NCBI GenBank assembly: GCA_958426095.1 | Contig: CATZYB010000007.1 | Location: 1-28,712 of the forward strand | Direction of reading: 5' to 3' | DNA: 28,712 bases | From: an uncultured Lachnospiraceae bacterium | GTDB taxonomy: Bacteria; Bacillota; Clostridia; Lachnospirales; Lachnospiraceae | Part shown: one piece after another, positions 14,879-23,180 of the stretch | How the letters are laid out: every line of letters begins with the position of its first letter | How positions within the stretch are numbered: the first letter of the stretch is position 1 | Position numbers and translations under genes: made by a program | The notes under the pieces: model-generated | What the model was told of the DNA's origin: nothing | Databases searched by the model: none | What the model saw: the letters and a program-made list of their open reading frames with translations, nothing else

Positions 14879-15958
14879 ATGAAGATTACAAAAGTAAATT
14901 TGTACGATGTCCGATTACCGTTGATAACGCCTTATGGAAATTCGATGGGTGTCTTATATGAATTTACAAGTATTATCGCTGTTATCAGCGGAGAGGACGG
15001 AAGCTTTGGCATCGGAGAGGCAACGCCGGCCCAGCCGGAATATCAGGAAGAAACCCCAGAAAGTGTTTGGAAGTTTGTCACCGAACATGGGAAAAAGCTG
15101 ATAGGAAAAGAGCTGGATGAAGCATATGAATATTTGCTTGGATATAAAAACAAGTTTCCATTTGCCTGTACCGCTTTTATGACAGGTATTGAAGAACTCC
15201 GAAAAGATTCTGTGATTACACCGGATGGAGAAATTCGTTTTCCGTTAGTAGGAATCGTGAATCCGAAAGAGGGAGAGGGCCTGGAGGAACATATTGCGCG
15301 GAGGCTCGAAGAAGGCTATAAAACGTTAAAGGTGAAGATAGGATTTCAAATTGATAAGGACATTCGGAAGGCGCAGAAAATTCAAAAACTGGTTGGAGAT
15401 AAAGCCCTTCTCAGATTTGACGCAAACCAGGCATATACCTATGAGGAAGCCGTCCGATTTGTGACGGAAGTGGACCCATACCAGGTACAGCTTTTGGAAC
15501 AGCCTTTTGACAGCGGCGTCTGGGATGATATGACACGGCTGAAACAAATCAGCAGGATTCCTTTAATGCTGGATGAATCGATTTATAATGTGTCGGATGT
15601 TGAATTGACCGGAAAGGGGCAGTGTGCTGACTTTATAAAATTTAAGCTGATGAAGTCCTCTTCGGGAAGGCTGATGCAAAAGGAAATCGAATCCGCCCGG
15701 AACTGGAATATCAAAGTCTTGATTGGAAATGGTGTTGCCACAGATATTGGCTGTTATCAGGAAAGTGTGATAGGACATCAGAATCATATAACTTATGCCG
15801 GAGAACAGAATGGGCTGCTGAAACCGAAGGAAACTCTTTTTGCGAAAAAGTTGATTGTTAAAGACGGAAATATGATTATCCCTGAAAATTTTGACAGACA
15901 GCTCGATTTGGAAAAAGTCCGATTTTACAGTATCCATGAGGAGGTTTATGAACTATGA
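14879..15958 (+). CDS. Enolase-superfamily enzyme, muconate-lactonizing (MLE) subgroup
   Basis: 359 residues. Members abstract an alpha-proton next to a carboxylate; MLE-subgroup functions include dipeptide epimerase, N-succinylamino acid racemase and o-succinylbenzoate synthase. Seen: N-terminal capping domain (MKITKVNLYDVRLPLITPYG), KVK (Lys151, Lys153), metal ligands FDANQ (Asp181), LLEQP (Glu207), MLDES (Asp232) and the opposing base in KFKLMKSSSG (Lys256). The dipeptide-epimerase DxD specificity motif near the C-terminus is not evident, so that label would be premature. An in-frame ATG at 14837 overlaps the previous stop, but GGAAGGA (14864-14870) and the family's usual N-terminus favour 14879. 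Its 3' end overlaps the next gene by four bases, so translation is coupled. Confidence 0.82.
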   Translation: MKITKVNLYDVRLPLITPYGNSMGVLYEFTSIIAVISGEDGSFGIGEATPAQPEYQEETPESVWKFVTEHGKKLIGKELDEAYEYLLGYKNKFPFACTAFMTGIEELRKDSVITPDGEIRFPLVGIVNPKEGEGLEEHIARRLEEGYKTLKVKIGFQIDKDIRKAQKIQKLVGDKALLRFDANQAYTYEEAVRFVTEVDPYQVQLLEQPFDSGVWDDMTRLKQISRIPLMLDESIYNVSDVELTGKGQCADFIKFKLMKSSSGRLMQKEIESARNWNIKVLIGNGVATDIGCYQESVIGHQNHITYAGEQNGLLKPKETLFAKKLIVKDGNMIIPENFDRQLDLEKVRFYSIHEEVYEL

Positions 15959-16596
15959 AAGTACTGCTCATTAATGGAAGTCCTCACAGCGGGGGCTGTA
16001 CTTATACGGCGCTGCATCTTGTGGCGGAAGCTCTGAATGAAGAAAAGATTGATACGGAAATTGTTCAGATAACATCCGTTCCGGTCAATGGCTGTATTGA
16101 CTGTAAAAAATGTTTTGGGAAAGAAAAGCCGGAATGTATTTTAAACGATCAGGTGAATGAGCTGGCTGAAAAGCTTGCCGAAGCAGACGGCCTGGTCATC
16201 GGCTCTCCGGTATATTTCGGGGCGCCCAACGGCAAATTGATTGCCATTTTAAATCGGTTATTCCGTATTTTCCGGACATCGACGGGCGGTAAACTGGCGG
16301 GCAAAGTCGGAGCGGCAGTCGTTTCTGCCAGAAGATCCGGGAATACGGCGTCCTGGGATGTGTTGAATAAATATTTTGGTTCTTCCTGTATGCCGGTTGT
16401 GCCTTCCCAACAGTATTGGAATATGGTACACGGATATACGCCGGAGGATGTCATGCAGGATTTGGAAGGCGTTCAGACCATGCGGACACTTGGGAAAAAT
16501 ATGGCGTGGCTTCTCAGGTGTATCAAGTATGGAGAAGCAAACGGAATCACCCTTCCGGAGCCGGAAAAGAGAGAAAAAACAAATTTTATCCGATAG
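15955..16596 (+). CDS. NADPH-dependent FMN reductase / flavodoxin-fold oxidoreductase
   Basis: 213 residues. The flavin-phosphate loop MKVLLINGSPHSGGCTYTAL opens a flavodoxin-like fold; CIDCKKC (about residues 47-53) and DGLVIGSPVYFGAPNGKL follow, typical of the iron-sulfur-flavoprotein/NADPH:FMN reductase group. The cysteines could bind a small Fe-S cluster as in Isf proteins, but the family's CX2CX2CX4-7C set should be checked: here a further Cys comes at CILND. It starts at ATGA overlapping the enolase-family gene, so the two are coupled. It could supply reduced flavin to the FMN glutamate-synthase-like protein, or reduce the imported compound directly. Substrate unknown. Confidence 0.82.
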   Translation: MKVLLINGSPHSGGCTYTALHLVAEALNEEKIDTEIVQITSVPVNGCIDCKKCFGKEKPECILNDQVNELAEKLAEADGLVIGSPVYFGAPNGKLIAILNRLFRIFRTSTGGKLAGKVGAAVVSARRSGNTASWDVLNKYFGSSCMPVVPSQQYWNMVHGYTPEDVMQDLEGVQTMRTLGKNMAWLLRCIKYGEANGITLPEPEKREKTNFIR

Positions 16597-16633
16597 ATGA
16601 TAGATTAATAGGGAAAGGCTGGTATTTAAAATT

Positions 16634-17725
16634 ATGAAAAAGAGATTATTATGCGTATTACTTGCGGCGGCAATGGTGAGCGGTCTGGCCGCTTGCAGTT
16701 CCGGAACTAAAGAAACACAGGAAGCTTCCAAGGAAAGTGGGGCGGGCTCTGAAACAGCAGCGCAGAGTACAGAAAATGGAGAGGCGGCGGACGAATTGAA
16801 AGCGGCTTCTGAAACGGAAATTGACGGAGAACTGACGATTTCTGTCGGCGACCATTCCAGCGATGAATTTGTATGGAAAGTTGCTCTGGCAAAGGGATTT
16901 ATTGATGAAGAGTTTGACGAAGATAATATTACCTTTAATGTGGAAACTTTTTCCGGCGGCCCGACGATTTATGAGGCATTGGCCGGCGGCTCCTTACAGT
17001 TTGGTATCGGTTCCACAGACCCGGTGATCAATTCTGTTTCCAACGGGATGGATATTAAAATTATTTCTGAATTGGAAGTTGGCGACAAAAATATGTTGAT
17101 TGCCGTTGCAAAAGACAGTGGTATTACTTCGTTGAAGGACCTTCAAGGAAAGAAAATCGCCTGTTCCGTAGGAACCTTTAGACATAATTTTCTATTGACG
17201 GCTTTAAAGACAGTGGATTTGACGGCGGATGATATTGAATTGCTGAATCTGCAGACAAGTGACATTATTACCGCATTACAGGCCGGAGAGGCCGAAGCCG
17301 GAGTACTGTCCGCAAATAACTATGCGTCGGTATCAGATATTTCGGATGTTCTTGTTTATTCCGATGATTATAAAACGAATTATCATGTCGTAGGCGTAGA
17401 TAATGCATTTGCCCAGAAATATCCATATACAACAGCCCGTGTGATTCGGTTGACGAAAACGGCTATTGACTGGATTAAAGAAAACAGAGAGGAATCTATT
17501 CAGATTTTTATTGATGCGACTGGCGTGGACCAAGAAGCTGCGGAAATAGCTTATGATACTCTGGATTTTGGCGTAAGACTTGACACGGAAGGAATTATCA
17601 GTGATACAAGCGCGACCATCCAGTTTGCTTTAGACAATGATATTATTGTCAATGAGATTGACGCAGCAGATTTACTTGATGATACATATATTAAATTGGC
17701 AGGTATTGAGGAAAATGAACCGTAA
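16634..17725 (+). CDS. NMT1/SsuA-type ABC transporter substrate-binding lipoprotein (copy 2)
   Basis: 363-residue lipoprotein with lipobox LAAC (Cys21), a Gly/Ser/Glu/Ala linker and the same binding fold as the protein at 10861. Matching blocks run through both, including LKAASE.EIDG, DEEFDEDNI, FSGGP, FRHN and FAQKYPYTTARV; I judge about half of residues identical but did not compute it. Positions that probably line the pocket differ (GSTDPVINSVSNGMD against GGLDPLINYSSSGAD), so the ligands may be related but not the same. Its ribosome site is weak (GGGAAAGG, 15 bases upstream). It is directly followed by, and overlaps, the permease gene, so it is the cognate partner by position. Confidence 0.88.
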   Translation: MKKRLLCVLLAAAMVSGLAACSSGTKETQEASKESGAGSETAAQSTENGEAADELKAASETEIDGELTISVGDHSSDEFVWKVALAKGFIDEEFDEDNITFNVETFSGGPTIYEALAGGSLQFGIGSTDPVINSVSNGMDIKIISELEVGDKNMLIAVAKDSGITSLKDLQGKKIACSVGTFRHNFLLTALKTVDLTADDIELLNLQTSDIITALQAGEAEAGVLSANNYASVSDISDVLVYSDDYKTNYHVVGVDNAFAQKYPYTTARVIRLTKTAIDWIKENREESIQIFIDATGVDQEAAEIAYDTLDFGVRLDTEGIISDTSATIQFALDNDIIVNEIDAADLLDDTYIKLAGIEENEP

Positions 17726-18479
17726 AAAAGACAGAATAATAAATAACTTTATCATGGTGGCTGTTCCTGTCGGAGTTCTTATTTTGTGGGAAATCGCAGG
17801 GCGTATAGGATGGATTAACACATCAATTATGTCGACGCCGACCATTATTGGAAAAAACTTTATAACTTTATGGGGAAAAGGAACCATTCAAAAGAATTTA
17901 CTCGTCAGTTCCAGGCGCGTCCTGTTCGGATTCTGTTATGGAACGGTTGCAGGTATTGTGCTTGGTATTATGATGGGACAATTTGAAAAAGTCGATAAAG
18001 CTTTCACGGTCATTGTCGGATTATTAAGACCGATTCCGATGATTGGCTGGACGCCTTTGTTTATTTTGTGGATGGGCCTGGGCGAATCTTCTAAAATCAC
18101 GATTATCGCAATTTCGGCTTTCTGGTCAGTGCTTGTGAATACCATCGACGGTATTCAAAGTGTGGATAAAAAATATCTGGAAGTGGCGTCTATGTTGGAA
18201 AAAGATAAATTTGATAATATTGTTCACATTGTCCTTCCGACAATCGCGCCAAACATATTTACTGGACTGAGGCTTGGAGTCAGCAACGCATGGAGAGGTG
18301 TTGTCGCGGCGGAAATGATTGCGGCCACAGCGGGTATCGGATATATGATTTCCTTTGCCCGTGAGATGGCTCAGCCGGCCACGCTGCTTCTCGGACTTTT
18401 GATTATCGGTTTGATTTGTCTGGTTATCGATAATGTGATTCTGTGGCTCCAGAAGATTATTTTTAAGTGGAACAGGTGA
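17715..18479 (+). CDS. ABC transporter permease, NitT/TauT/SsuC type
   Basis: 254 residues with about six membrane helices and the cytoplasmic EAA-loop motif (EVASMLEKDKFDNIVHIVLPTIAPNIFTGLRLG) that contacts the ATPase. Length matches SsuC/TauC proteins once the ATG at 17715 (MNRKKDR) is used; an in-frame ATG at 17637 would add 26 residues lying wholly inside the previous gene. GAGG at 17708-17711 is close to that ATG. It overlaps the lipoprotein gene by 11 bases and is followed within six bases by the ATPase. One permease apparently serves two binding proteins. Confidence 0.88.
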   Translation: MNRKKDRIINNFIMVAVPVGVLILWEIAGRIGWINTSIMSTPTIIGKNFITLWGKGTIQKNLLVSSRRVLFGFCYGTVAGIVLGIMMGQFEKVDKAFTVIVGLLRPIPMIGWTPLFILWMGLGESSKITIIAISAFWSVLVNTIDGIQSVDKKYLEVASMLEKDKFDNIVHIVLPTIAPNIFTGLRLGVSNAWRGVVAAEMIAATAGIGYMISFAREMAQPATLLLGLLIIGLICLVIDNVILWLQKIIFKWNR

Positions 18480-18484
18480 CAGAT

Positions 18485-19279
18485 ATGAGTAAAAATGACA
18501 TTGCAGTAAAGCTGGAAAACGTTAAAAAAACATTTAAAATCGACGGGAAAGAAATTAGTGTTCTGAAAAATGTCTCATTAGATATACATGCGGGTAAATT
18601 CGTCATGATTTTAGGCCCGAGCGGATGCGGAAAAAGCACTTTGCTTCGGATGATTGCGGGGCTGGACTCGACGACAGACGGCATCATCCAGGTTGGAGAT
18701 CGTATTGTCACAAAACCGTCCGTGGACACGGGGATGGTATTTCAGGAATCCAGACTATTTCCATGGCTGAAAACAACAGATAATATTCGCTATGGTATTG
18801 CCGGGAAAAATAGAAAAGAATGGAGCAAAGAAGAACAGGACAAAAAAATCCGGGAGCTTATCGAGCTGGTCGGACTGGAAGGGTTTGAGAAAGCATGGCC
18901 GTGGCAGTTGTCCGGCGGTATGCAGCAGAGAGCATCCATTGCTAGAGCGTTGATTAATAATCCGTCCGTATTGCTTCTGGATGAACCTTTTGGCGCCCTG
19001 GATGCGTTAAATCGAATCAATATGCAGATTGAGGTACTGCGGATATGGGAGCAGGAAAAGAAAACGATGATTATGGTTACTCATGATATCGATGAAGCCA
19101 TATTTTTGGGGAGCAGAATCGTCGTCATGTCGGATAAGCCTGGCGTTGTCAAAGATGTGATTGATGTGGATTTGCCAAGACCGAGGGATAGAACGAGCGC
19201 GGAGTTTGCCTTACTCAGGAAACGTATCTATGAATTGTTATTTGAAGATAGAAAAGCGTTGATTGAATACTATATCTAA
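18485..19279 (+). CDS. ABC transporter ATP-binding protein, NitT/TauT/SsuB type
   Basis: 264-residue nucleotide-binding subunit. Walker A GPSGCGKST (44-52), Q-loop VFQES (Gln87), signature LSGGMQQ (142-148), Walker B LLLDEP (Asp166, Glu167), D-loop ALDALN and H-loop TMIMVTHD are all intact. It powers uptake through the adjoining permease. A GTG at 18467 is in frame, but AGGTGA (18474-18479) points to the ATG at 18485. The regulatory C-terminal extension seen in some importers is absent. Confidence 0.93.
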   Translation: MSKNDIAVKLENVKKTFKIDGKEISVLKNVSLDIHAGKFVMILGPSGCGKSTLLRMIAGLDSTTDGIIQVGDRIVTKPSVDTGMVFQESRLFPWLKTTDNIRYGIAGKNRKEWSKEEQDKKIRELIELVGLEGFEKAWPWQLSGGMQQRASIARALINNPSVLLLDEPFGALDALNRINMQIEVLRIWEQEKKTMIMVTHDIDEAIFLGSRIVVMSDKPGVVKDVIDVDLPRPRDRTSAEFALLRKRIYELLFEDRKALIEYYI

Positions 19280-19308
19280 AAAATTACTGTTGGGACAGGG
19301 AATAAAAA

Positions 19309-20709
19309 ATGAATCAAAATAATAAAGAAGCAGATTATCAATATTCTCATATGGTACATGACCATGTGGGGCTATTGATTGTAACCAATGCAATTCCCAC
19401 AATGACAAATATGGTCATGGCTGCTTTTTATAATGCGGTGGATACTTTCTTTGTCGCGCAACTGGGAACCACCCAGGCCGGAGCCGTCGGAATCGTTTTG
19501 TCTATGATGAGTCTGATTACTGCGTTGGGAAATACCTTTGGAATGGGGTCATGTACGATTATTTCCAGAGCTTTGGGAAAACAGGATAGGGGAAAGGCCG
19601 AATCCATAGCCAATTCGGGTATGGCCGGCGCGCTGATGATGAGTGCGGTGATACTTATGCTGGGCGCGTTTGCCATCCGGCCGATAATGCTGCTGCTTGG
19701 TTCCACGGAAACGATTTTACCCTATTCGGTGGCTTATGGGCAGATTATCATGATGTCGGCGCCGATTACCATGATGGTTTCCTATTTTCAGTTTTTGCTG
19801 AGGGCGGAAGGAAGGGCGAAAAATTCCCTGCCTGCGACCATATTGGGCGGTTTTTTGAATATCGGGATAAATCCTATTTTCATTTTCACGTTAAAACTGG
19901 GAGTCAGCGGAGCCGCCATTGCGACGGCATTAAGTCAGACGGTCACGCTGGTCATGCTCGTCTGGATTTATCTTCATAAAGAAACGTCGGTCCGGCTGGG
20001 ACTTAAATATGTTTCCGGAAGCGCCGGTGTTTATCTGGAAATCTTAAGAAGCGGAATTCCAACCTTGTTCAGACAGGGTTGCGCCTGTATAGCGAACATT
20101 ATGCTGAACCATGCCGCCGCAGGATTTGGAGACAGCGCGGTAGCCGCAATGACCGTCGTAAATAAATTGTTCCAGATGGCCTATTCCCTGTTGGTCGGTT
20201 ATGTGCAGGGATATCAGCCGGTTGTAGGCTACAACTATGGGGCCGGATTATATCAACGGGTAAAAGCGGCGTTTCGCTTTTTATTAGTTACAAGTGTGTC
20301 GGCGATGACCCTTGTCGGCCTGTTTTCTTTTGTTTTCACAGAAAATTTAATCGGACTTTTTACTGAAAGCGGGTCTGAGGTTATGGAAATCGGCATTACA
20401 GCATTCCGGCTCCAATGTATTTCGATGCCCTTTATTCCTTTTGTAGTTTCCTGTGGTATTACTTTTCAGGCGATTGGCCGGTCGAAATGGTCTACACTGA
20501 CTTCATCGGCCAGACAAGGTTATGTTTTCCTGCCTTTGATTTTTATTTTGCCGAAATTTTTTGGACTGTATGGGTTGGAAATAACGCAGGCATTTTCGGA
20601 TATGTGTACCTTTCTGGTGGCCGTTCCCTTTATCGTTGTTTTTACCAGAGAGTTGAACCGGCGAATTAATGAGGAAAGCCATATACCCTGTAGAAATGGG
20701 AGGAATTAA
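19309..20709 (+). CDS. MATE-family multidrug/metabolite efflux transporter
   Basis: 466 residues with about twelve membrane helices and two related halves, matching the MATE (MatE) family that exports organic cations or metabolites using Na+ or H+. Characteristic pieces: NAVDTFFVAQLGTTQAGAVGI in helices 1-2, FGMGSCTIISRALG, GVSGAAIATALSQ and YVQGYQPVVGYNYGA. It begins 29 bases after the ATPase stop with a GGGACAGGGA site and no terminator. Placement in an import operon suggests it removes a toxic substrate or an end product; that is an inference. Confidence 0.9.
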   Translation: MNQNNKEADYQYSHMVHDHVGLLIVTNAIPTMTNMVMAAFYNAVDTFFVAQLGTTQAGAVGIVLSMMSLITALGNTFGMGSCTIISRALGKQDRGKAESIANSGMAGALMMSAVILMLGAFAIRPIMLLLGSTETILPYSVAYGQIIMMSAPITMMVSYFQFLLRAEGRAKNSLPATILGGFLNIGINPIFIFTLKLGVSGAAIATALSQTVTLVMLVWIYLHKETSVRLGLKYVSGSAGVYLEILRSGIPTLFRQGCACIANIMLNHAAAGFGDSAVAAMTVVNKLFQMAYSLLVGYVQGYQPVVGYNYGAGLYQRVKAAFRFLLVTSVSAMTLVGLFSFVFTENLIGLFTESGSEVMEIGITAFRLQCISMPFIPFVVSCGITFQAIGRSKWSTLTSSARQGYVFLPLIFILPKFFGLYGLEITQAFSDMCTFLVAVPFIVVFTRELNRRINEESHIPCRNGRN

Positions 20710-20712
20710 GAG

Positions 20713-21714
20713 ATGTTTTTGCAACAGGCAGCATTAAATGATATTGAGAAACTGGCGGAATATAATCAGCAGCTGATACAGGATGAGAAGAGCGGAAATA
20801 ATTCTCCTCTTTTGGATTTGCAGAATCGAATGAAAGATTTCCTGAGCAATGGGTACAGAGGATATTTTATTCTGGAAGAAATTACAGGCACAGAACTTGG
20901 GTATATTCTGGCGGATTATTCGTCGGAAATTGTATTTATCCGTCATTTTTTTATAAAGAAGCAGTATCGGAGAAAAGGTTTGGGAACGGAAGCCTTTTTA
21001 AAACTACTGGATAAAGATGAGATGGCCGGAGCAAGGCTGCAGATATTAAAATGGAACCAACCGGCGCTGAATTTTTTCACTCAGATGGGGTTTGAAGCGG
21101 ATACTTCGAAGGAGACGCCGGATGACGGAAAACATATCTGGTTTACCCTGAATCCGTGGGTGGCCTTTATACCGGAGTTTATTTTTGTGAAAGACCTTTC
21201 GCTCCGACAGAAGATTATCGACACCTTTGAAGAAGCAAAACATATTTCAGGATGGAGTTTCCGGGGATTGAGAGAATTGCCTTTCACTGTCAATATACCG
21301 GGAATCAATATTACATTGAGGGAACATATGAGGAACGTGGTCTACACCGTTGACAAAAATTATACCATATTCCGGCATTGTTATGAAAAGCGGCATCCGG
21401 AATATGCATGGGATTACACAACGCTGATTGCCGGCGCATTACTTCATGACGTGGGGAAAATCATAGAATACAGTGGGGATGAGAATGGAAGGCCTTTTAT
21501 CAATGAGCGGGGAAGGCTGATACATCACAGTATTTCCGGCGCAATGCTGGCGGCAAAGCAGGGGATTCCTGAGGATATTACTCATATCATTGCCGTTCAT
21601 GTGCAGGATGGAACACAGAAATTTCGTTCACCGGAAGCGGCGATTGTAAATAAAATTGACCTTCTTCATTTTGACACCTTTAAGGGGTTTATTGGGATGA
21701 AACAGAACTATTGA
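20713..21714 (+). CDS. GNAT N-acetyltransferase fused to an HD phosphohydrolase domain
   Basis: 333 residues in two domains. Residues about 1-148 form a GNAT fold: acetyl-CoA loop QYRRKGLG (84-91) and a NFFTQMGFEAD end. Residues about 165-333 form an HD domain: His205 (LREHMRNV), His245-Asp246 (ALLHDVGK), His271/272 (HHSISG), His296 (IIAVHVQDG) and Asp316 (VNKIDLLHF), the usual H...HD...H...H...D metal set. The GNAT half may acylate an amino compound while the HD half may hydrolyse a phosphate ester; neither substrate is known. It starts 3 bases after the MATE stop with GGGAGGA inside the MATE 3' end. Last gene before a strong terminator. Confidence 0.8.
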   Translation: MFLQQAALNDIEKLAEYNQQLIQDEKSGNNSPLLDLQNRMKDFLSNGYRGYFILEEITGTELGYILADYSSEIVFIRHFFIKKQYRRKGLGTEAFLKLLDKDEMAGARLQILKWNQPALNFFTQMGFEADTSKETPDDGKHIWFTLNPWVAFIPEFIFVKDLSLRQKIIDTFEEAKHISGWSFRGLRELPFTVNIPGINITLREHMRNVVYTVDKNYTIFRHCYEKRHPEYAWDYTTLIAGALLHDVGKIIEYSGDENGRPFINERGRLIHHSISGAMLAAKQGIPEDITHIIAVHVQDGTQKFRSPEAAIVNKIDLLHFDTFKGFIGMKQNY

Positions 21715-21733
21715 TTGAGCATAAAATCAGTAA

Positions 21734-21767
21734 GGGCTGCTGAAAAGTTTTCAGCAGCCCGATTTTT
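21734..21767 (+). terminator. Terminator of the ten-gene operon
   Basis: Near-perfect 13-base arms, GGGCTGCTGAAAA (21734-21746) and TTTTCAGCAGCCC (21748-21760), then a T run (21763-21767). It lies between the converging GNAT-HD and CoA-transferase B genes and may act on both strands. Confidence 0.9.
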
Positions 21768-21770
21768 ACG

Positions 21771-22430
21771 TTATTGCATAACGCCGATTTCATCAGGGAC
21801 GATAACGTCGGCATCTGTGCATGCGAGAATATCCTCCACGGTATAGCCCGGAGCCAGTTCTCTTAACACAAGCCCTTCCGGGGTGACTTCAAAATAGCAC
21901 CGCTCGGTCACAATATCGGTGACGCATTTGCTTCCGGTCAGAGGGAGGGTACATTTTTTGAGGATTTTAGAATCGCCGTTTTTCTCACAGTGGTCGGTGG
22001 CCACAATGATTTTCTTTACTCCGGCGCAGAGATCCATGGCGCCGCCCATGCCGGGAACAAGCTTACCAGGAATCGTCCAGTTGGCGATATTGCCCTCCTG
22101 GTCTACCTGGAGGGTTCCAAGGACTGCCACGTCGATATGGCCGCCGCGGATCAGGCCGAAGCCGGTCGGATGCTCGTAAACGCTGCCGCCTTTGATGACA
22201 GAAGCCGGCATTCCGCCGGCATCAATGATATCAATATCCGCGTCACTCCATTTTGGGGAAGGGCCGCTGCCGACAGTGCCGATTTCCGCCTCAAGCCAGA
22301 GATCGACCCCTTCCGGAAGATAGTTGACACACATCAGAGGAACGCCGATCCCAAGATTTACAAAATCGCCGTCTTTAAAGAATTTTGCACAACGAGATGC
22401 AATAAGCGCACGTCCAGTCAGTTCTGCCAT
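21771..22430 (-). CDS. 3-oxoacid/acyl CoA-transferase subunit B
   Basis: 219 residues, family I CoA-transferase beta subunit (ScoB/CtfB/AtoA type), which carries the catalytic glutamate. Visible: VNLGIGVPLMCVNYLPEG near the N-terminus, the glutamate motif E-x-G-x-x-G as EIGTVGSG (Glu49), MGGAMDL, and a C-terminal TDADVIVPDEIG. The ATG overlaps the stop of subunit A by one base (TAATG), so the subunits are translationally coupled; GGAGG on the minus strand lies just upstream. Acyl substrate (acetoacetate, butyrate or a branched acid) is not determined by the sequence. Last gene of a minus-strand operon. Confidence 0.88.
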   Translation of the reverse strand: MAELTGRALIASRCAKFFKDGDFVNLGIGVPLMCVNYLPEGVDLWLEAEIGTVGSGPSPKWSDADIDIIDAGGMPASVIKGGSVYEHPTGFGLIRGGHIDVAVLGTLQVDQEGNIANWTIPGKLVPGMGGAMDLCAGVKKIIVATDHCEKNGDSKILKKCTLPLTGSKCVTDIVTERCYFEVTPEGLVLRELAPGYTVEDILACTDADVIVPDEIGVMQ

Positions 22431-23149
22431 TACTCTTTACCTCCTTCTGATTTTGCTTTTAAACGCTGCCACATCGGGCACATATGCCGGGTTTCACCGG
22501 TTCTTACATAAACCATATCAACGACCGGGGCTGGAACCTGGATTTCTTCAGGACCGAGTTCGCCCAGTTCTACCAGTTCCTCAACTTCAGCGATCACCAG
22601 GTCTGCGGCAAAGGCCATGTTGGTACAGATCGCTCTGGAATTCATACGGAAGGAGAGATTACCGGCAGTATCGGCTTTGGTTGCCTTGATGAGCGCGATA
22701 TCCGCGCGAAGCGGCAGCTCAAGGAGATATTCCTTGCCGTTGATGGTCAGTTTCTGTTTGCCCTTTTCCACATCGGTGCCCACACCGGTCGGGGTGAGGC
22801 AGCCGCCCAGACCAAAGCCGCCGCAGCGGATACGTTCGGAAAATGTACCCTGAGGACTGAATTCGATATCCAGCTCACCGGCAAACATCTGGTCCCGGGC
22901 GATTGGATTATAAGCAATATGTGTTGTAATAAGACTTTTTACCATTTTAGCTTTAATAAGTTTGCCGACACCCTGGTCCGGCATACCAGCAGAAACAGCG
23001 ATGGCATCGATGCCTTTGATGTCTTTTTCAAGAAGTCTGTCGATGATATCGTCTGCTGCAAATTCACCGTGCCAGTCGCCGAACATGATGGTTTGATCAT
23101 CATGGAATTTTTCAAGAATTTCTTCCATCGTTACTACTTTAGACAACAA
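22430..23149 (-). CDS. 3-oxoacid/acyl CoA-transferase subunit A
   Basis: About 239 residues, family I CoA-transferase alpha subunit (ScoA/CtfA type). Visible: QTIMFGDWHGEFAADDIID, GGFGLGGCLTPTGVGTDVEKGKQ (the family TPTGVGT motif), LRADIALIKATKADTAGNLSF. It forms the heteromer with the subunit downstream, moving CoA between carboxylic acids. The start is uncertain: a GTG at 23161 is in frame, but its own bases form part of the best ribosome site (AAAGGTGG), which suits the TTG at 23149. The first ATG is at 23128. Directly downstream of the interrupted hydratase-like gene and probably in one transcript with it. Confidence 0.85.
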   Translation of the reverse strand: MLSKVVTMEEILEKFHDDQTIMFGDWHGEFAADDIIDRLLEKDIKGIDAIAVSAGMPDQGVGKLIKAKMVKSLITTHIAYNPIARDQMFAGELDIEFSPQGTFSERIRCGGFGLGGCLTPTGVGTDVEKGKQKLTINGKEYLLELPLRADIALIKATKADTAGNLSFRMNSRAICTNMAFAADLVIAEVEELVELGELGPEEIQVPAPVVDMVYVRTGETRHMCPMWQRLKAKSEGGKE

Positions 23150-23180
23150 TTTTGTTTCCACCTTTCATAAGATATTTTTA

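Noticed and set aside
22484..23170. 228-residue plus-strand ORF opposite CoA-transferase subunit A
   Set aside because: Antisense shadow of a well-recognised gene, with no family resemblance or promoter.
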